DNA of 64,000 nt. Source: Mycobacterium sp. HUMS_12744610. Its GTDB lineage: Bacteria > Actinomycetota > Actinomycetes > Mycobacteriales > Mycobacteriaceae. The translations under genes and the position numbers were made by a program. The notes under the pieces were generated by a model. That model saw nothing but the letters and a program-made list of their open reading frames with translations, did no database searches and was not told where the DNA came from. Location: contig NZ_JBGEDP010000001.1 in assembly GCF_041206865.1 (NCBI RefSeq), positions 5,332,001-5,396,000 on the forward strand, written 5' to 3'. How positions within the stretch are numbered: position 1 is the first letter of the stretch; each line of letters starts with the position of its first letter. Positions 36,614-47,614 of the stretch are shown piece after piece.

Positions 36614-37279
36614 TCAAGGGTATGCGGGCGCCGCCGGAAACGTCGACTCCGGTGGTCCGGGTCGCGCGACGGGCGACCCGGACCACGGCTCACTTCTGGG
36701 TGACCTTCTTGGCAGGCGCCTTCTTGGCAGGCGCTTGGCCGGCGCCTTCTTGGCGGGGGCCTTCTTGGCGACGGCCTTGGCCGGCTCGTCGGCCTTCTTG
36801 GGCAGGTCGATGCCGACCAGCTTGGCCGCCCGCTCCCCGACCGCGCGGGTCTGCGACGCCACGGTGCCGAGCGCCTCCTGGGTCAGCTCGACGGCCTGGT
36901 CCACGTAGCCCTCGGCGCGCGCCGCGGTGTCCTCGAAGGGCCGCTGGCTGCGTAGCCGCTGCAGCGCGGCCTCGCCGCGCTCGACCAGCTCGTTGTAGCG
37001 GCCGGTCGCCGCCTCCATGTAGCCCTCGGCGGCCTTGCGCAGCTCGTCGGCGGTGAACCGCTCGCGCAGCTCGGTCAGCTGCTCGGGCAGGTCCTCCTGC
37101 ATCTTGGCCAGGCGGGCACGACTCTCCTCGACGCGGCCGCGGGTGTCGGTGCGCGTCTCCTCGGCGCGGTCGCGCATGTTGGCGATCAGGTCGTTGACGG
37201 TCGCCAGCGCCAGGTCGGCCGCGCCCAGCGCCGCCAGCAACGGGGCCCGTAGGTCTTCGATGTTCGAGTTTTCTGCCAT
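36614..37279 (-). pseudogene. hbhA: Heparin-binding haemagglutinin HbhA, frameshifted in the lysine-rich tail
   Basis: The ATG at 37279 follows an AAGGAAC site and gives [20 protein letters not shown], as in known HbhA. Residues to about 160 are the coiled-coil adhesin body ([36 protein letters not shown]). The tail then reads [21 protein letters not shown], leaving the normal Lys-Ala-Pro repeat. Around 36731-36735 the repeat GCGCCTTCTTGGC (plus strand) is shortened by four bases. If those were present, the frame would end ...APAKKVTQK at TGA 36690-36692, the usual HbhA terminus. The present frame runs to 36614 with an unrelated basic tail. HbhA is a methylated surface adhesin for heparan sulphate; the lost repeat is its heparin-binding part. 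Confidence 0.85.
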
Positions 37280-37449
37280 GGTTGTTCCTTTCATGGTTTC
37301 TTTTCGTGGTCTGTGGTTATTCCGTGGTGCGTCGGAAACTCAGGGCCAGCGTCGGCCGCCGCCGCTGCGGTCGTCAAGAGCCGCGCTGTGTCGTGATGCG
37401 CAATTTGCCGGAAGACCTCCTGATGGTTTCTGGATAGACCGGCGGCCGA

Positions 37450-37896
37450 TTATCTATGCGTTGCCGGCTCACCGGCGGACTCGTCGGCAACGGGGCCGGC
37501 GCCACCCTCCTCGAGGGCGGCTTCGTTCTGGTGGGCGAACGAGGCGTAGATGTCGAGCAGGATCTGCTTTTGACGCTCGGTGATCGCCGTGTCGGTGACG
37601 ATGGCGTCGCGGACCTGGCTGGTCTCGCCCGGCTCGAGAATGCCCGCCCGTACGTAGAGAACCTCCGCGGAGACCCGCAGGGCCTTTGCTATCTGGTTCA
37701 GGACGTCGGCGGAGGGTTTGCGCAACCCGCGCTCGACCTGGCTCAGGTACGGATTGCTGACGCCGGACCGTTCGGCCAGCTGCCGCACCGACACCTGGGC
37801 GAGTTCGCGCTGGCTCCGGATGAAGCTGCCGATGTCGGAGGCCATGTCAGAGGCCGCCGTGGACACCTTGGCGGAGAGCTTCTCCTCCGCTGGCAT
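37450..37896 (-). CDS. XRE-family transcriptional regulator (Rv0474-like)
   Basis: This 148-aa protein has about 25 residues of lead, then the helix-turn-helix FIRSQRELAQVSVRQLAERSGVSNPYLSQVERGLRKPSADVLNQIAKAL. A C-terminal helical segment with ERQKQILLDIYASFAHQN follows. It lies 171 bp upstream of hbhA on the same strand and may regulate it, but this is not shown. The start at ATG 37896 gives the expected length. Confidence 0.85.
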   Translation of the reverse strand: MPAEEKLSAKVSTAASDMASDIGSFIRSQRELAQVSVRQLAERSGVSNPYLSQVERGLRKPSADVLNQIAKALRVSAEVLYVRAGILEPGETSQVRDAIVTDTAITERQKQILLDIYASFAHQNEAALEEGGAGPVADESAGEPATHR

Positions 37897-37980
37897 TGCG
37901 CACTCCTGGGTCGTCGGGCCTATCGGACGGCACCAGCGTACGGAGCGGTGCTTGCTTTTGCAAGCACTGGTTAGCACTTC

Positions 37981-39345
37981 TCAGAACATTAGCTGCGCGA
38001 CGGCATAGATGATGAGTCCCGCCAGCGCGCCCACCACGGTGCCGTTGATCCGGATGAATTGCAGGTCGCGCCCCACGTGCAACTCGATGCGCCGGCTGGC
38101 CTCGTCGGCGTTCCAGCGTTCGATCGTCTCGGTGATTATCGCGGTGATCTCCACCCCGTACTGGGTGACCAGGTGCTGCGCCGCCCTGACCATCCAGTCG
38201 TCCACCTTGTCGCGCAGTTCGGCGTCGTCGCGCAAGGATTCGCCGATGCGCACGACCGTGTCGGCGATGCGCGAACGCAGGGTGCTGGACGGGTCGTCGA
38301 CGCCTTCGAGCACCAGCCGCTTGAGCGTCCGCCAGGCGGTCGCGGCGGCGTTGCCGATCTCCTCGCGCGCCATCAGCTGCTCCTTGACGGCGTCGGCGCG
38401 CGCGATGGTGTCCGGGTCGTGCTGCAGGTCCTCGGCGAACTCGAACAGGAATCGGGTGGCAGAGCGCCGCAATTCGTGGTCGGGGTTGCGGCGCACCTTG
38501 TCGGTGAAATCCATCAGTTCGCGGTGAATGCGGTCGCCGACGAGCTGGTCGACGAACCGCGGCGACCAGCTCGGCGAATCGCGCTCGACCACCCGCTGGA
38601 TGACCTCGCCGGCGTTGAGCGACCATTGAAAGGCGCGGTCGGCCAGCAACTGGATCAGCGCCTCCTGCCGGTTCTCGGCCAGCAGCGTGCCCAGCACCCG
38701 CCCCACGGGCGGACCCCACTGCGGTTCGCCGATGCGGCGCACGATCATCCGGTCGATGACCTGCTGAACGTCGTCGTCGCGCAACAGCTCCACCAGAACC
38801 CGCAGCACCGTCGCGGTCTCACCGGCCACCCGCCCGGCGTGCGGGGCCTCCGACAGCCACTTGCCCAGCCGTCCGGGCACCTCTGCGTCGCGCAGCTTGG
38901 TCGCCACGACCGCCGGCGACAGGAAGTTCTCCCGCACGAAGGTTCCCAGGCCCTCGCCGAGCTGGTCCTTCTTGCGCTTGATGATCGCGGTGTGCGGGAT
39001 GGGAATGCCCAGCGGATGCTTGAACAGCGCGGTCACTGCGAACCAGTCGGCGAGGGCACCCACCATCCCGGCCTCCGCGGCGGCGCCGACGTAGCCGACC
39101 CAGGCGGCCGCGCCGCCCTGCGCCTGCACCCACCGGCAGGCGAGAAACACACCGGTGGCACCGACCAGGAAGCCGAGCGCCACGAGCTTCATCCGGCGCA
39201 GACCGACCCGCCGCTCGACGTCGGCCTGCGGGTCCGCGCCGGCGAACGACTCCGCCAACGACGCGCGGGGCCGCGCCGGCGCCTCGACCCGAGCGGGGAG
39301 CCTATGCGCCACCGGGCCAGCATTCTCGTGCCACCACACCATCAT
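37981..39345 (-). CDS. DUF445 membrane protein (Rv0473-like)
   Basis: This 454-aa protein has two N-terminal transmembrane segments (LVALGFLVGATGVFLACRWV and AAWVGYVGAAAEAGMVGALADWFAVTALFKHPLGIPIPHTAII), the characteristic DUF445 start. A long helical cytoplasmic domain follows, with a final transmembrane segment at the C-terminus (GTVVGALAGLIIYAVAQL). The function is unknown. It is divergent from the TetR gene across about 98 bp. Confidence 0.85.
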   Translation of the reverse strand: MMVWWHENAGPVAHRLPARVEAPARPRASLAESFAGADPQADVERRVGLRRMKLVALGFLVGATGVFLACRWVQAQGGAAAWVGYVGAAAEAGMVGALADWFAVTALFKHPLGIPIPHTAIIKRKKDQLGEGLGTFVRENFLSPAVVATKLRDAEVPGRLGKWLSEAPHAGRVAGETATVLRVLVELLRDDDVQQVIDRMIVRRIGEPQWGPPVGRVLGTLLAENRQEALIQLLADRAFQWSLNAGEVIQRVVERDSPSWSPRFVDQLVGDRIHRELMDFTDKVRRNPDHELRRSATRFLFEFAEDLQHDPDTIARADAVKEQLMAREEIGNAAATAWRTLKRLVLEGVDDPSSTLRSRIADTVVRIGESLRDDAELRDKVDDWMVRAAQHLVTQYGVEITAIITETIERWNADEASRRIELHVGRDLQFIRINGTVVGALAGLIIYAVAQLMF

Positions 39346-39443
39346 CCATGCACCACCGGTCCGTCGTCGGCATCCGTGCGGACGGTGCGCTCCGCGGCGT
39401 CCGCCGGGCCGTAGTATCGAGGGCGTCTAGTGAATGGGAATTC

Positions 39444-40151
39444 GTGACAGTGGCTGAGCACCTCCCGGCCGGGACCGTGAAGACCGACGGCCGAAAACGG
39501 CGTTGGCACCAGCACAAGGTCGAGCGTCGCAACGAGTTGGTCGACGGCACGATCGACGCGATCCGCCGCCGGGGCCGGTTCGTGAGCATGGACGAGATCG
39601 CCGCCGAGGTCGGGGTGTCCAAGACCGTGCTGTACCGCTACTTCGTCGACAAGAACGACCTGACGACGGCGGTGATGATGCGCTTCGCGCAGACCACCCT
39701 GATCCCCAACATGGCGGCCGCGCTGTCTTCGAACCTCGACGGCATCGACCTGACCCGGGAGGTCATCCGGGTGTACGTCGACACGGTGGCGTCCGAACCC
39801 GAGCCGTACCGGTTCGTCATGGCAAACAGCTCGGCCAGCAAGAGCAAGGTGATCGCCGACTCCGAACGCATCATCGCGCGCATGCTCGCCGTGCTGATGC
39901 GCCGCCGCATGCACGAGGCCGGGATGGACACCGGCGGGGTGGAACCGTGGGCCTACCTGATCGTCGGCGGGGTCCAGCTGGCCACCCACTCCTGGATGTC
40001 GGACCCGCGGATGACCAGCGACGAGCTCATCGACTACCTGACCATGCTCAGCTGGAGCGCGCTGCGCGGGATCGTCGAGGTCGGCGGGTCGCTCGAGAAG
40101 TTCCGCGCGGAGCCGCACCCCTCGCCGATCGTCCCGCCGCCCGGGGAATGA
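39444..40151 (+). CDS. TetR-family transcriptional regulator (Rv0472c-like)
   Basis: This 235-aa protein starts at the GTG at 39444. Its HTH (about 30-75: RRNELVDGTIDAIRRRGRFVSMDEIAAEVGVSKTVLYRYFVDKNDLTTA) is typical TetR, and a helical ligand-binding domain follows. M. tuberculosis Rv0472c has the same position next to pcaA. It may repress the divergent DUF445 gene or the downstream pcaA. The 40152-40340 gap before pcaA shows no gene and presumably holds the pcaA promoter. Confidence 0.86.
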   Translation: MTVAEHLPAGTVKTDGRKRRWHQHKVERRNELVDGTIDAIRRRGRFVSMDEIAAEVGVSKTVLYRYFVDKNDLTTAVMMRFAQTTLIPNMAAALSSNLDGIDLTREVIRVYVDTVASEPEPYRFVMANSSASKSKVIADSERIIARMLAVLMRRRMHEAGMDTGGVEPWAYLIVGGVQLATHSWMSDPRMTSDELIDYLTMLSWSALRGIVEVGGSLEKFRAEPHPSPIVPPPGE

Positions 40152-40340
40152 GCCGTCGGGTACGCCCGAATTCCGGCAAAACATTTCCCTTTCGGGATCG
40201 CAACGGTCACGCGTGACGTACCCGGCGTAAGGGGACTTTAACCGCGAGAGCGGCTAGCATGCAGGGGATGCGTAGGGGGTAGTCGGGATGCGCCGTTGAC
40301 AGCGCCCGTGCCTCACTGACACAGAAAGGCCCATCACGTG

Positions 40341-41204
40341 ATGTCCGTGCAGCTCACGCCGCATTTCGGCAATGTGCAAGCCCATTACGACCTGTCCGAC
40401 GACTTCTTTCGGCTGTTCCTGGACCCCACCCAGACCTACAGCTGCGCCTACTTCGAACGCGACGACATGACGCTGCAGGAGGCCCAGCTCGCCAAGATCG
40501 ACCTGTCGCTGGGCAAACTCGCGCTCGAGCCGGGGATGACCCTGCTCGACATCGGCTGCGGCTGGGGCGCCACCATGCGGCGGGCCATCGAGAAGTACGA
40601 CGTCAACGTGGTGGGGCTGACGCTCTCGGAAAACCAGGCCGAGCACGTCCAGAAGACGTTCGACCAGATGGACACCGCCCGCTCGCGTCGTGTGCTGCTC
40701 GAAGGCTGGGAGAAGTTCCACGAACCGGTCGACCGGATCGTCTCGATCGGCGCGTTCGAGCACTTCGGCCGCCAGCGCTGGGGCCACTTCTTCCACATGG
40801 CCCACCGGGTGCTGCCGGCGGACGGCCTCATGATGTTGCACACCATCACGCGCCCCACCTTCAAGGAGGCTCGGGCGAAGGGCAGGCCGCTGACCCACGA
40901 GGTCGTTCACTTCACCCAGTTCATCCTGGCCGAGATCTTCCCGGGCGGCTGGCTGCCGACCATCCCGTCGGTCGAGGAGCACGCGACCGCGGCGGGCTTC
41001 AAGGTGACCCGTATCCAGTCGCTGCAACTGCACTACGCGAGAACCCTGGACAACTGGGCCGCCGCCCTCGAGGCGAACAAGGACGAAGCCATCGCGACCC
41101 AGTCGGAGGAGGTCTACGACCGGTACATGAAATACCTCACCGGCTGCGCCAAACTGTTCCGTCAGGGATACACCGACGTCAACCAGTTCACGCTGGAAAA
41201 GTAG
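40341..41204 (+). CDS. pcaA: Cyclopropane mycolic acid synthase PcaA
   Basis: This 287-aa SAM-dependent methyltransferase starts at ATG 40341 (MSVQLTPHFGNVQAHYDLSD), the conserved PcaA start; a GTG one codon upstream is possible. It shows [60 protein letters not shown] and LAEIFPGGWLP. PcaA makes the proximal cis-cyclopropane of alpha-mycolates, needed for cording and persistence. It converges with umaA 11 bp away, as in M. tuberculosis. Confidence 0.93.
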   Translation: MSVQLTPHFGNVQAHYDLSDDFFRLFLDPTQTYSCAYFERDDMTLQEAQLAKIDLSLGKLALEPGMTLLDIGCGWGATMRRAIEKYDVNVVGLTLSENQAEHVQKTFDQMDTARSRRVLLEGWEKFHEPVDRIVSIGAFEHFGRQRWGHFFHMAHRVLPADGLMMLHTITRPTFKEARAKGRPLTHEVVHFTQFILAEIFPGGWLPTIPSVEEHATAAGFKVTRIQSLQLHYARTLDNWAAALEANKDEAIATQSEEVYDRYMKYLTGCAKLFRQGYTDVNQFTLEK

Positions 41205-41215
41205 CGGCGCAACGC

Positions 41216-43010
<1,795 letters not shown>

Positions 43011-43029
43011 AAGCTCCTCCTCAACTGCG

Positions 43030-43087
43030 CGAGCAGACGCAGAATCGCCTCAACTGAGGTACAAGAGTGCGATTCTGCGTCTGCTCG
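43030..43087. repeat. Perfect 19-bp inverted repeat (hairpin) between icl1 and fadB2
   Basis: CGAGCAGACGCAGAATCGC at 43030-43048 is repeated as its exact complement at 43069-43087, with a 20-nt loop. It lies in the icl1-fadB2 gap and can form a very stable stem, so it most likely terminates icl1 transcription. A GCAGACGCA-type palindrome is, from memory, common in mycobacterial intergenic regions; copies elsewhere in this window were not exhaustively sought. Confidence 0.8.
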
Positions 43088-43111
43088 GCAGACTAACCTC
43101 GGCGGACTAAC

Positions 43112-44398
43112 TCAGTGGAACTGGCCCTCTTCGGTAGAGCCCGTCAGCGCGGTCGTCGACGAGTTCGGGTCGACCGTGGTGGCGATGCGGTCGAAGTACC
43201 CGGCGCCGACCTCGCGCTGGTGCTTGGTCGCGGTGTAGCCCCGCTCCTCGGCGGCGAACTCGCGTTCCTGCAGCTCGACGTAGGCGCTCATCTGGTTGCG
43301 GGCGTAGCCGTAGGCCAGGTCGAACATGGAGTAGTTCAGCGCGTGGAAACCGGCCAGCGTGATGAACTGGAACTTGAATCCCATTGCGGCAAGCTCCTTT
43401 TGGAACTTCGCAATGGTGCTGTCGTCGAGGTGCTTGCGCCAGTTGAACGACGGCGAGCAGTTGTAGGCCAGCATCTGGTCGGGGTAGGAGGCCTTGACCG
43501 CCTCGGAGAACTTGCGCGCCAGCTCGAGGTCGGGAGTCCCGGTCTCCATCCAGATCAGGTCGGCGTACGGGGCGTAGGCCTTGGCGCGCGCGATGCAGGG
43601 CTCGATGCCGTTGCGGGTGCGGTAGAAGCCCTCCCGCGTGCGCTCACCGGTGATGAACGGCCGGTCGCGCTCGTCGACGTCCGAGGTGATCAGCGTGGCC
43701 GCCTCGGCGTCCGTGCGGGCGATCACGACGGTCGGGACGTCGCACACGTCGGCGGCCAGCCGGGCCGAGGTCAGCGTGCGGATGTGCTGCTGGGTCGGGA
43801 TCAGCACCTTGCCGCCCAGGTGGCCACACTTCTTCTCCGACGCCAGCTGGTCCTCCCAGTGGGTGCCCGCGACGCCGGCGGCGATCATGGCCTTCTGCAG
43901 CTCGAAGACGTTGAGGGCGCCACCGAAGCCGGCCTCGCCGTCGGCGACGATCGGCGCCAGCCAGTTCTCCACCGAGGTGTCGCCCTCGATCTTGGCGATC
44001 TGGTCGGCGCGCTGCAGCGCGTTGTTGATCCGGCGGACCACCTGCGGCACCGAGTTGGCCGGGTACAGGCTCTGGTCGGGGTAGGTGTGGCCGGACAGGT
44101 TGGCGTCGCCGGCCACCTGCCAGCCCGACAGGTAGATCGCCTTGAGGCCGGCGCGCACCTGCTGGACGGCCATGTTGCCGGTCAGGGCACCCAGCGCGTT
44201 GACCCACTCCAGGTCGTGCAACTCGTCCCACAACACCTCGGCGCCGCGGCGCGCCAGCGTGTACTCCTCGACGACCGTGCCCTGCAGCGCGACGACGTCT
44301 TCGGCGCTGTAGGTGCGGGTCACGTCCTTCCACCGCGGGTTGGTGTCCCAGTCCTGCTGGATCTTCTCGGCGCTCTTCGGGGTGCCAACGACAGACAT
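43112..44398 (-). CDS. icl1: Isocitrate lyase Icl1
   Basis: This 428-aa enzyme of the glyoxylate shunt splits isocitrate into succinate and glyoxylate and also acts as a methylisocitrate lyase. The ATG at 44398 gives [13 protein letters not shown] and the same length as the M. tuberculosis protein. The signature [19 protein letters not shown] holds the catalytic cysteine; IARTDAEAA and [13 protein letters not shown] are the other conserved loops. RamB, encoded two genes upstream, is its known regulator, and a RamB-like motif lies at 44558-44576. Confidence 0.95.
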   Translation of the reverse strand: MSVVGTPKSAEKIQQDWDTNPRWKDVTRTYSAEDVVALQGTVVEEYTLARRGAEVLWDELHDLEWVNALGALTGNMAVQQVRAGLKAIYLSGWQVAGDANLSGHTYPDQSLYPANSVPQVVRRINNALQRADQIAKIEGDTSVENWLAPIVADGEAGFGGALNVFELQKAMIAAGVAGTHWEDQLASEKKCGHLGGKVLIPTQQHIRTLTSARLAADVCDVPTVVIARTDAEAATLITSDVDERDRPFITGERTREGFYRTRNGIEPCIARAKAYAPYADLIWMETGTPDLELARKFSEAVKASYPDQMLAYNCSPSFNWRKHLDDSTIAKFQKELAAMGFKFQFITLAGFHALNYSMFDLAYGYARNQMSAYVELQEREFAAEERGYTATKHQREVGAGYFDRIATTVDPNSSTTALTGSTEEGQFH

Positions 44399-44557
44399 TG
44401 GGCTTGACTCCTTAACAAACTTTGATCGTCGCGGCCGGTGACGCCTTACGGCGTAGCTACGGGCCCGACTTCGCTGATGTGCTAACTCGACTTTGGCACA
44501 GCTTGCGGACCCGAGTCCACCCGTTTCAATTGCCAATTTAGGCAACGACTTTCGCCG

Positions 44558-44576
44558 AGTTTGCAAATTTTGCGAA
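44558..44576. promoter_or_regulatory. Probable RamB binding site upstream of icl1
   Basis: AGTTTGCAAATTTTGCGAA lies about 160 bp upstream of the icl1 start. On the minus strand it contains AAAATTTGCAAA, which agrees at 11 of 13 positions with the corynebacterial RamB consensus (RRAACTTTGCAAA, from memory). The divergence region around it, 44399-44678, shows no gene. The link with RamB is inferred. Confidence 0.6.
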
Positions 44577-44678
44577 GAAGGTCTGAAGCTTAACCGTTTC
44601 AGAAGCTACCCGCTGGTAACCGCAAAGCCGCAGGTCAACCGCGAAAATGCCGGGGTGGGCGCGCCGGGCACCCCCGAG

Positions 44679-45473
44679 TCAGAGCGCGAAGAGCGCGGCG
44701 ACGGCTTTTGTCTCGTCGGCGACCGCATATGTGAGCGTCGTAACAGCCCGATCGGCCAGATCGGCGCCGAACCGATCGGTCGATCCCGCCGGGTGGACGT
44801 GCGAAATGATCTCGAGCTTGTCGCCCAGCGCCACCGGCGCCTCGTGTTCGATGGTCACGCGCAGCGGGCCCGCGAGCAACTCGGTGTGCGACGCGAGATA
44901 GTCCTCGATCACGCTCCAGTAGACCGAGTTGTTCATGTGGTCGAACAGGTCGATGTCGGTGACGCGCACCGGGAACTCGTGGATCTCGCGCGCGTCCTCG
45001 CGACTGCCGGGCTTCAGGTAGCCCTTCCAGCGCAGCCGGTCGACGTCGGTCGTCTTGCGCAGCCCGTCCAGGAAGTCGTCGGCGATGCGCGAGGGCATCT
45101 GGGTGTCCCGGTTGATGTTGATCCAGAACGCCTCGGACTCGATCAGCCCGCCCTTGCGGCCGTCGACCCGCACCCGCATCTCACACCACCGGTTGGAGGT
45201 ACCCGAGCACCACCTGCGCAGACGCAGCATGTCCTGGAACTCGATCGGGCGGATCAGGTCCACCATGGTGCGGCGGACGATCCACAATGGATGGGTCTCC
45301 TCGAAACCCATCTCGCGCAGCTGATCCTGCCCGATGTCCTGGATGTGCCGAGCGGCGGCGTCCAGCCGCAGCCGGCCGGTGCGGTCGATGTCACCGACCC
45401 GCAGCGGCCATTCGCGATCGAACACGTCGGGGTGGCCGTCCGGGACCGGCATCATTCTCTTATCCAGGCTCAC
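44679..45473 (-). CDS. Acyl-ACP thioesterase family protein (Rv0466-like)
   Basis: This protein of about 264 aa starts at the GTG at 45473 (VSLDKRMMPVPDGHPDVFDREW), which gives the length I recall for Rv0466. It has two hot-dog domains of the FAT type. The first contains RLRLDAAARHIQDIGQDQLREMGF; the second contains RVTDIDLFDHMNNSVYWSVIEDYLA, where the Asn/His of the acyl-ACP thioesterase active site fall. It releases fatty acids from acyl carriers in the cytoplasm. It lies between icl1 and ramB, divergent from ramB. Confidence 0.87.
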   Translation of the reverse strand: MSLDKRMMPVPDGHPDVFDREWPLRVGDIDRTGRLRLDAAARHIQDIGQDQLREMGFEETHPLWIVRRTMVDLIRPIEFQDMLRLRRWCSGTSNRWCEMRVRVDGRKGGLIESEAFWININRDTQMPSRIADDFLDGLRKTTDVDRLRWKGYLKPGSREDAREIHEFPVRVTDIDLFDHMNNSVYWSVIEDYLASHTELLAGPLRVTIEHEAPVALGDKLEIISHVHPAGSTDRFGADLADRAVTTLTYAVADETKAVAALFAL

Positions 45474-45585
45474 GGCGTCGCTCCCCGTACTCTTGTCGGC
45501 ACCCAAGCTTGACGCCGGGCCCGATGCGAATCATGCCAATGGCGTCACCCGAATACCAATTGTGACAAAGCCATATTCGGATGCC

Positions 45586-45596
45586 AACTCTGCAAA
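45586..45596. promoter_or_regulatory. Possible RamB autoregulatory half-site
   Basis: AACTCTGCAAA lies 34 bp before the ramB start in the 156-bp region divergent from the thioesterase gene. It differs at one base from the AACTTTGCAAA core of the RamB consensus. M. tuberculosis RamB is reported to bind its own promoter, so this is a reasonable candidate. Confidence 0.5.
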
Positions 45597-45629
45597 TCCG
45601 GTCTTCGCAGGACGGGTAGGCTCGGGGGC

Positions 45630-47045
45630 GTGTCGAAGACATTCGTCGGCTCTCGCGTGCGCCAGCTGCGCAACGAGCGGGGGTTCTCCCAGGCCGCGCT
45701 GGCTCAGATGCTGGAGATCTCGCCGAGCTACCTAAACCAGATCGAGCACGACGTGCGTCCGCTGACGGTCGCCGTGTTGCTGCGGATCACCGAGGTGTTC
45801 GGGGTGGACGCGACCTTCTTCGCCTCGCAGGACGACACCCGGCTGGTGGCCGAGTTGCGCGAGGTGACGATGGACCGCGACCTCGACATCGACGTCGACC
45901 CCACCGAGGTCGCCGAGATGGTCAGCGATCACCCCGCCCTGGCCCGGGCGGTGGTCAACCTGCACCGGCGCTACCGGATCACCACCGCACAACTTGCCGC
46001 CGCCACCGAGGAGCGGTTCTTCGACGGCAGCGGCACCGGGTCCATCACCATGCCCCACGAAGAGGTCCGCGACTACTTCTACCAACGCCAGAATTACCTG
46101 CACGAGCTGGACACCGCCGCCGAGGACCTCACCATCCAGATGCGGCTGCACCACGGCGATCTGGCCCGCGAGTTGAACCGCCGGCTCACCGAGGTGCACG
46201 GCGTGCACATCAACCGGCGCATCGACCTCGGCGACACCGTGCTGCACCGCTACGACCCCGCGACCAAGACGCTGGAGATCAGCACCCATCTCTCGCTGGG
46301 CCAGCAGGTGTTCAAGATGGCCGCCGAACTGGCCTACCTCGAGTTCGGCGACCTGATCGACAGCCTGGTCACCGAGGGGAAGTTCACCAGCGACGAGTCG
46401 CACACCCTGGCCCGGCTGGGGCTGGCCAACTACTTCGCCGCAGCAGCGGTACTGCCGTATCGGCAGTTCCACGACGTCGCGGAGAACTTCCGCTACGACG
46501 TCGAGCGGCTGTCGTCGTTCTACGCGGTGAGCTACGAGACCATCGCCCACCGGCTCTCGACGTTGCAGCGGCCGTCGATGCGCGGCGTCCCGTTCTCCTT
46601 CATCCGCGTGGACCGCGCCGGCAACATGTCGAAGCGCCAGTCCGCTACCGGTTTTCACTTCTCCTCCAGCGGCGGCACCTGTCCGCTGTGGAACGTCTAC
46701 GAGACGTTCGCCAACCCCGGCAAGATCTCGGTGCAGGTCGCCCAGATGCCCGACGGGCGCAACTACATGTGGGTGGCCCGCACCGTGGAGCGCCGCGCCG
46801 CGCGGTATGGTCAGCCCGGTAAAACCTTCGCGATCGGGCTGGGCTGCGAACTTCGCCACGCCCACCGGCTCGTGTACTCGGAAGGACTCGACTTGTCGGG
46901 TGAGATCGCCACACCGATCGGCGCGGGTTGCCGTGTCTGCGAACGCGACAACTGCCCGCAACGGGCGTTCCCGGCGCTGGGGCGCGCGCTCGACCTCGAC
47001 GAGCACCGCAGCACCGTGTCCCCTTACCTGGTGAAGCAGCCATGA
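45630..47045 (+). CDS. ramB: Transcriptional regulator RamB
   Basis: This 471-aa protein starts at a GTG. The N-terminal XRE helix-turn-helix (about 5-60: VGSRVRQLRNERGFSQAALAQMLEISPSYLNQIEHDVRPLTVAVLLRI) is followed by an IrrE-like peptidase-type domain (SHTLARLGLANYFAAAAVLPY) and a C-terminal DUF2083 region. That region has a cysteine pair (GAGCRVCERDNCPQRAFP) which may bind zinc. RamB represses icl1 and regulates acetate-related genes. It is coupled to the following AhpD-like gene by an ATGA overlap. Confidence 0.93.
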   Translation: MSKTFVGSRVRQLRNERGFSQAALAQMLEISPSYLNQIEHDVRPLTVAVLLRITEVFGVDATFFASQDDTRLVAELREVTMDRDLDIDVDPTEVAEMVSDHPALARAVVNLHRRYRITTAQLAAATEERFFDGSGTGSITMPHEEVRDYFYQRQNYLHELDTAAEDLTIQMRLHHGDLARELNRRLTEVHGVHINRRIDLGDTVLHRYDPATKTLEISTHLSLGQQVFKMAAELAYLEFGDLIDSLVTEGKFTSDESHTLARLGLANYFAAAAVLPYRQFHDVAENFRYDVERLSSFYAVSYETIAHRLSTLQRPSMRGVPFSFIRVDRAGNMSKRQSATGFHFSSSGGTCPLWNVYETFANPGKISVQVAQMPDGRNYMWVARTVERRAARYGQPGKTFAIGLGCELRHAHRLVYSEGLDLSGEIATPIGAGCRVCERDNCPQRAFPALGRALDLDEHRSTVSPYLVKQP

Positions 47046-47611
47046 CCGCGCCGGCGGGGCGGGGCCGGATTCCCTCGACGACGAGGCTTCGCGACCTGGG
47101 GCTGGTCAACTGGGTGGCGGCGCGGGTGATGGCACGCACCGTGCGGGCGCCGGAAATGCATCTGTTCACCACACTGGGCCGGCACCGGCGGCTGTTGTGG
47201 TTCTGGATGCCCTATTCCGGCGCGCTGCTGCGGGGCCGGTTGCCGCGGGCTGACGCCGAGTTGGTGATCCTGCGGGTCGGACACGTGCGCGGGTGCGAGT
47301 ACGAGTTACAGCACCATCGGCGGATGGGACGTCAGGCGGGACTGGACGCGGCCACCCAGGCGGCGATCTTCGCCTGGCCGCAGGCCGCCGACGGCGCCGC
47401 CACGCTGGACGCCCGCCAGGTCGCGCTGCTGCGCGCGACCGACGAGTTCCTCACCGCCCGCACGCTGACCGGTGCGACCTGGCAACAGCTGGCTTGTCAC
47501 CTCGATCAGCGGCAGCTGATCGAATTCTGTTTGTTGGCAAGCCAGTACGACGGTCTGGCCGCGACGATCATCACGCTCGACATTCCGTTGGACAACCCGC
47601 GCCCAAGGTAG
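47042..47611 (+). CDS. Carboxymuconolactone decarboxylase/AhpD-like protein (Rv0464c-like)
   Basis: This 189-aa protein starts at the ATG overlapping the ramB stop. The CMD-family core reads HLFTTLGRHRRLLWFWMPYSGALLRGRLPRADAELVILRVGHVRGCEYELQHH, with one Cys and a His pair in the usual redox helix. The typical CxxC is not complete (CEYELQHH), so thiol peroxidase activity is uncertain. It converges with the Rv0463-like membrane gene 3 bp away. Confidence 0.8.
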   Translation: MTAPAGRGRIPSTTRLRDLGLVNWVAARVMARTVRAPEMHLFTTLGRHRRLLWFWMPYSGALLRGRLPRADAELVILRVGHVRGCEYELQHHRRMGRQAGLDAATQAAIFAWPQAADGAATLDARQVALLRATDEFLTARTLTGATWQQLACHLDQRQLIEFCLLASQYDGLAATIITLDIPLDNPRPR

Positions 47612-47614
47612 GCG

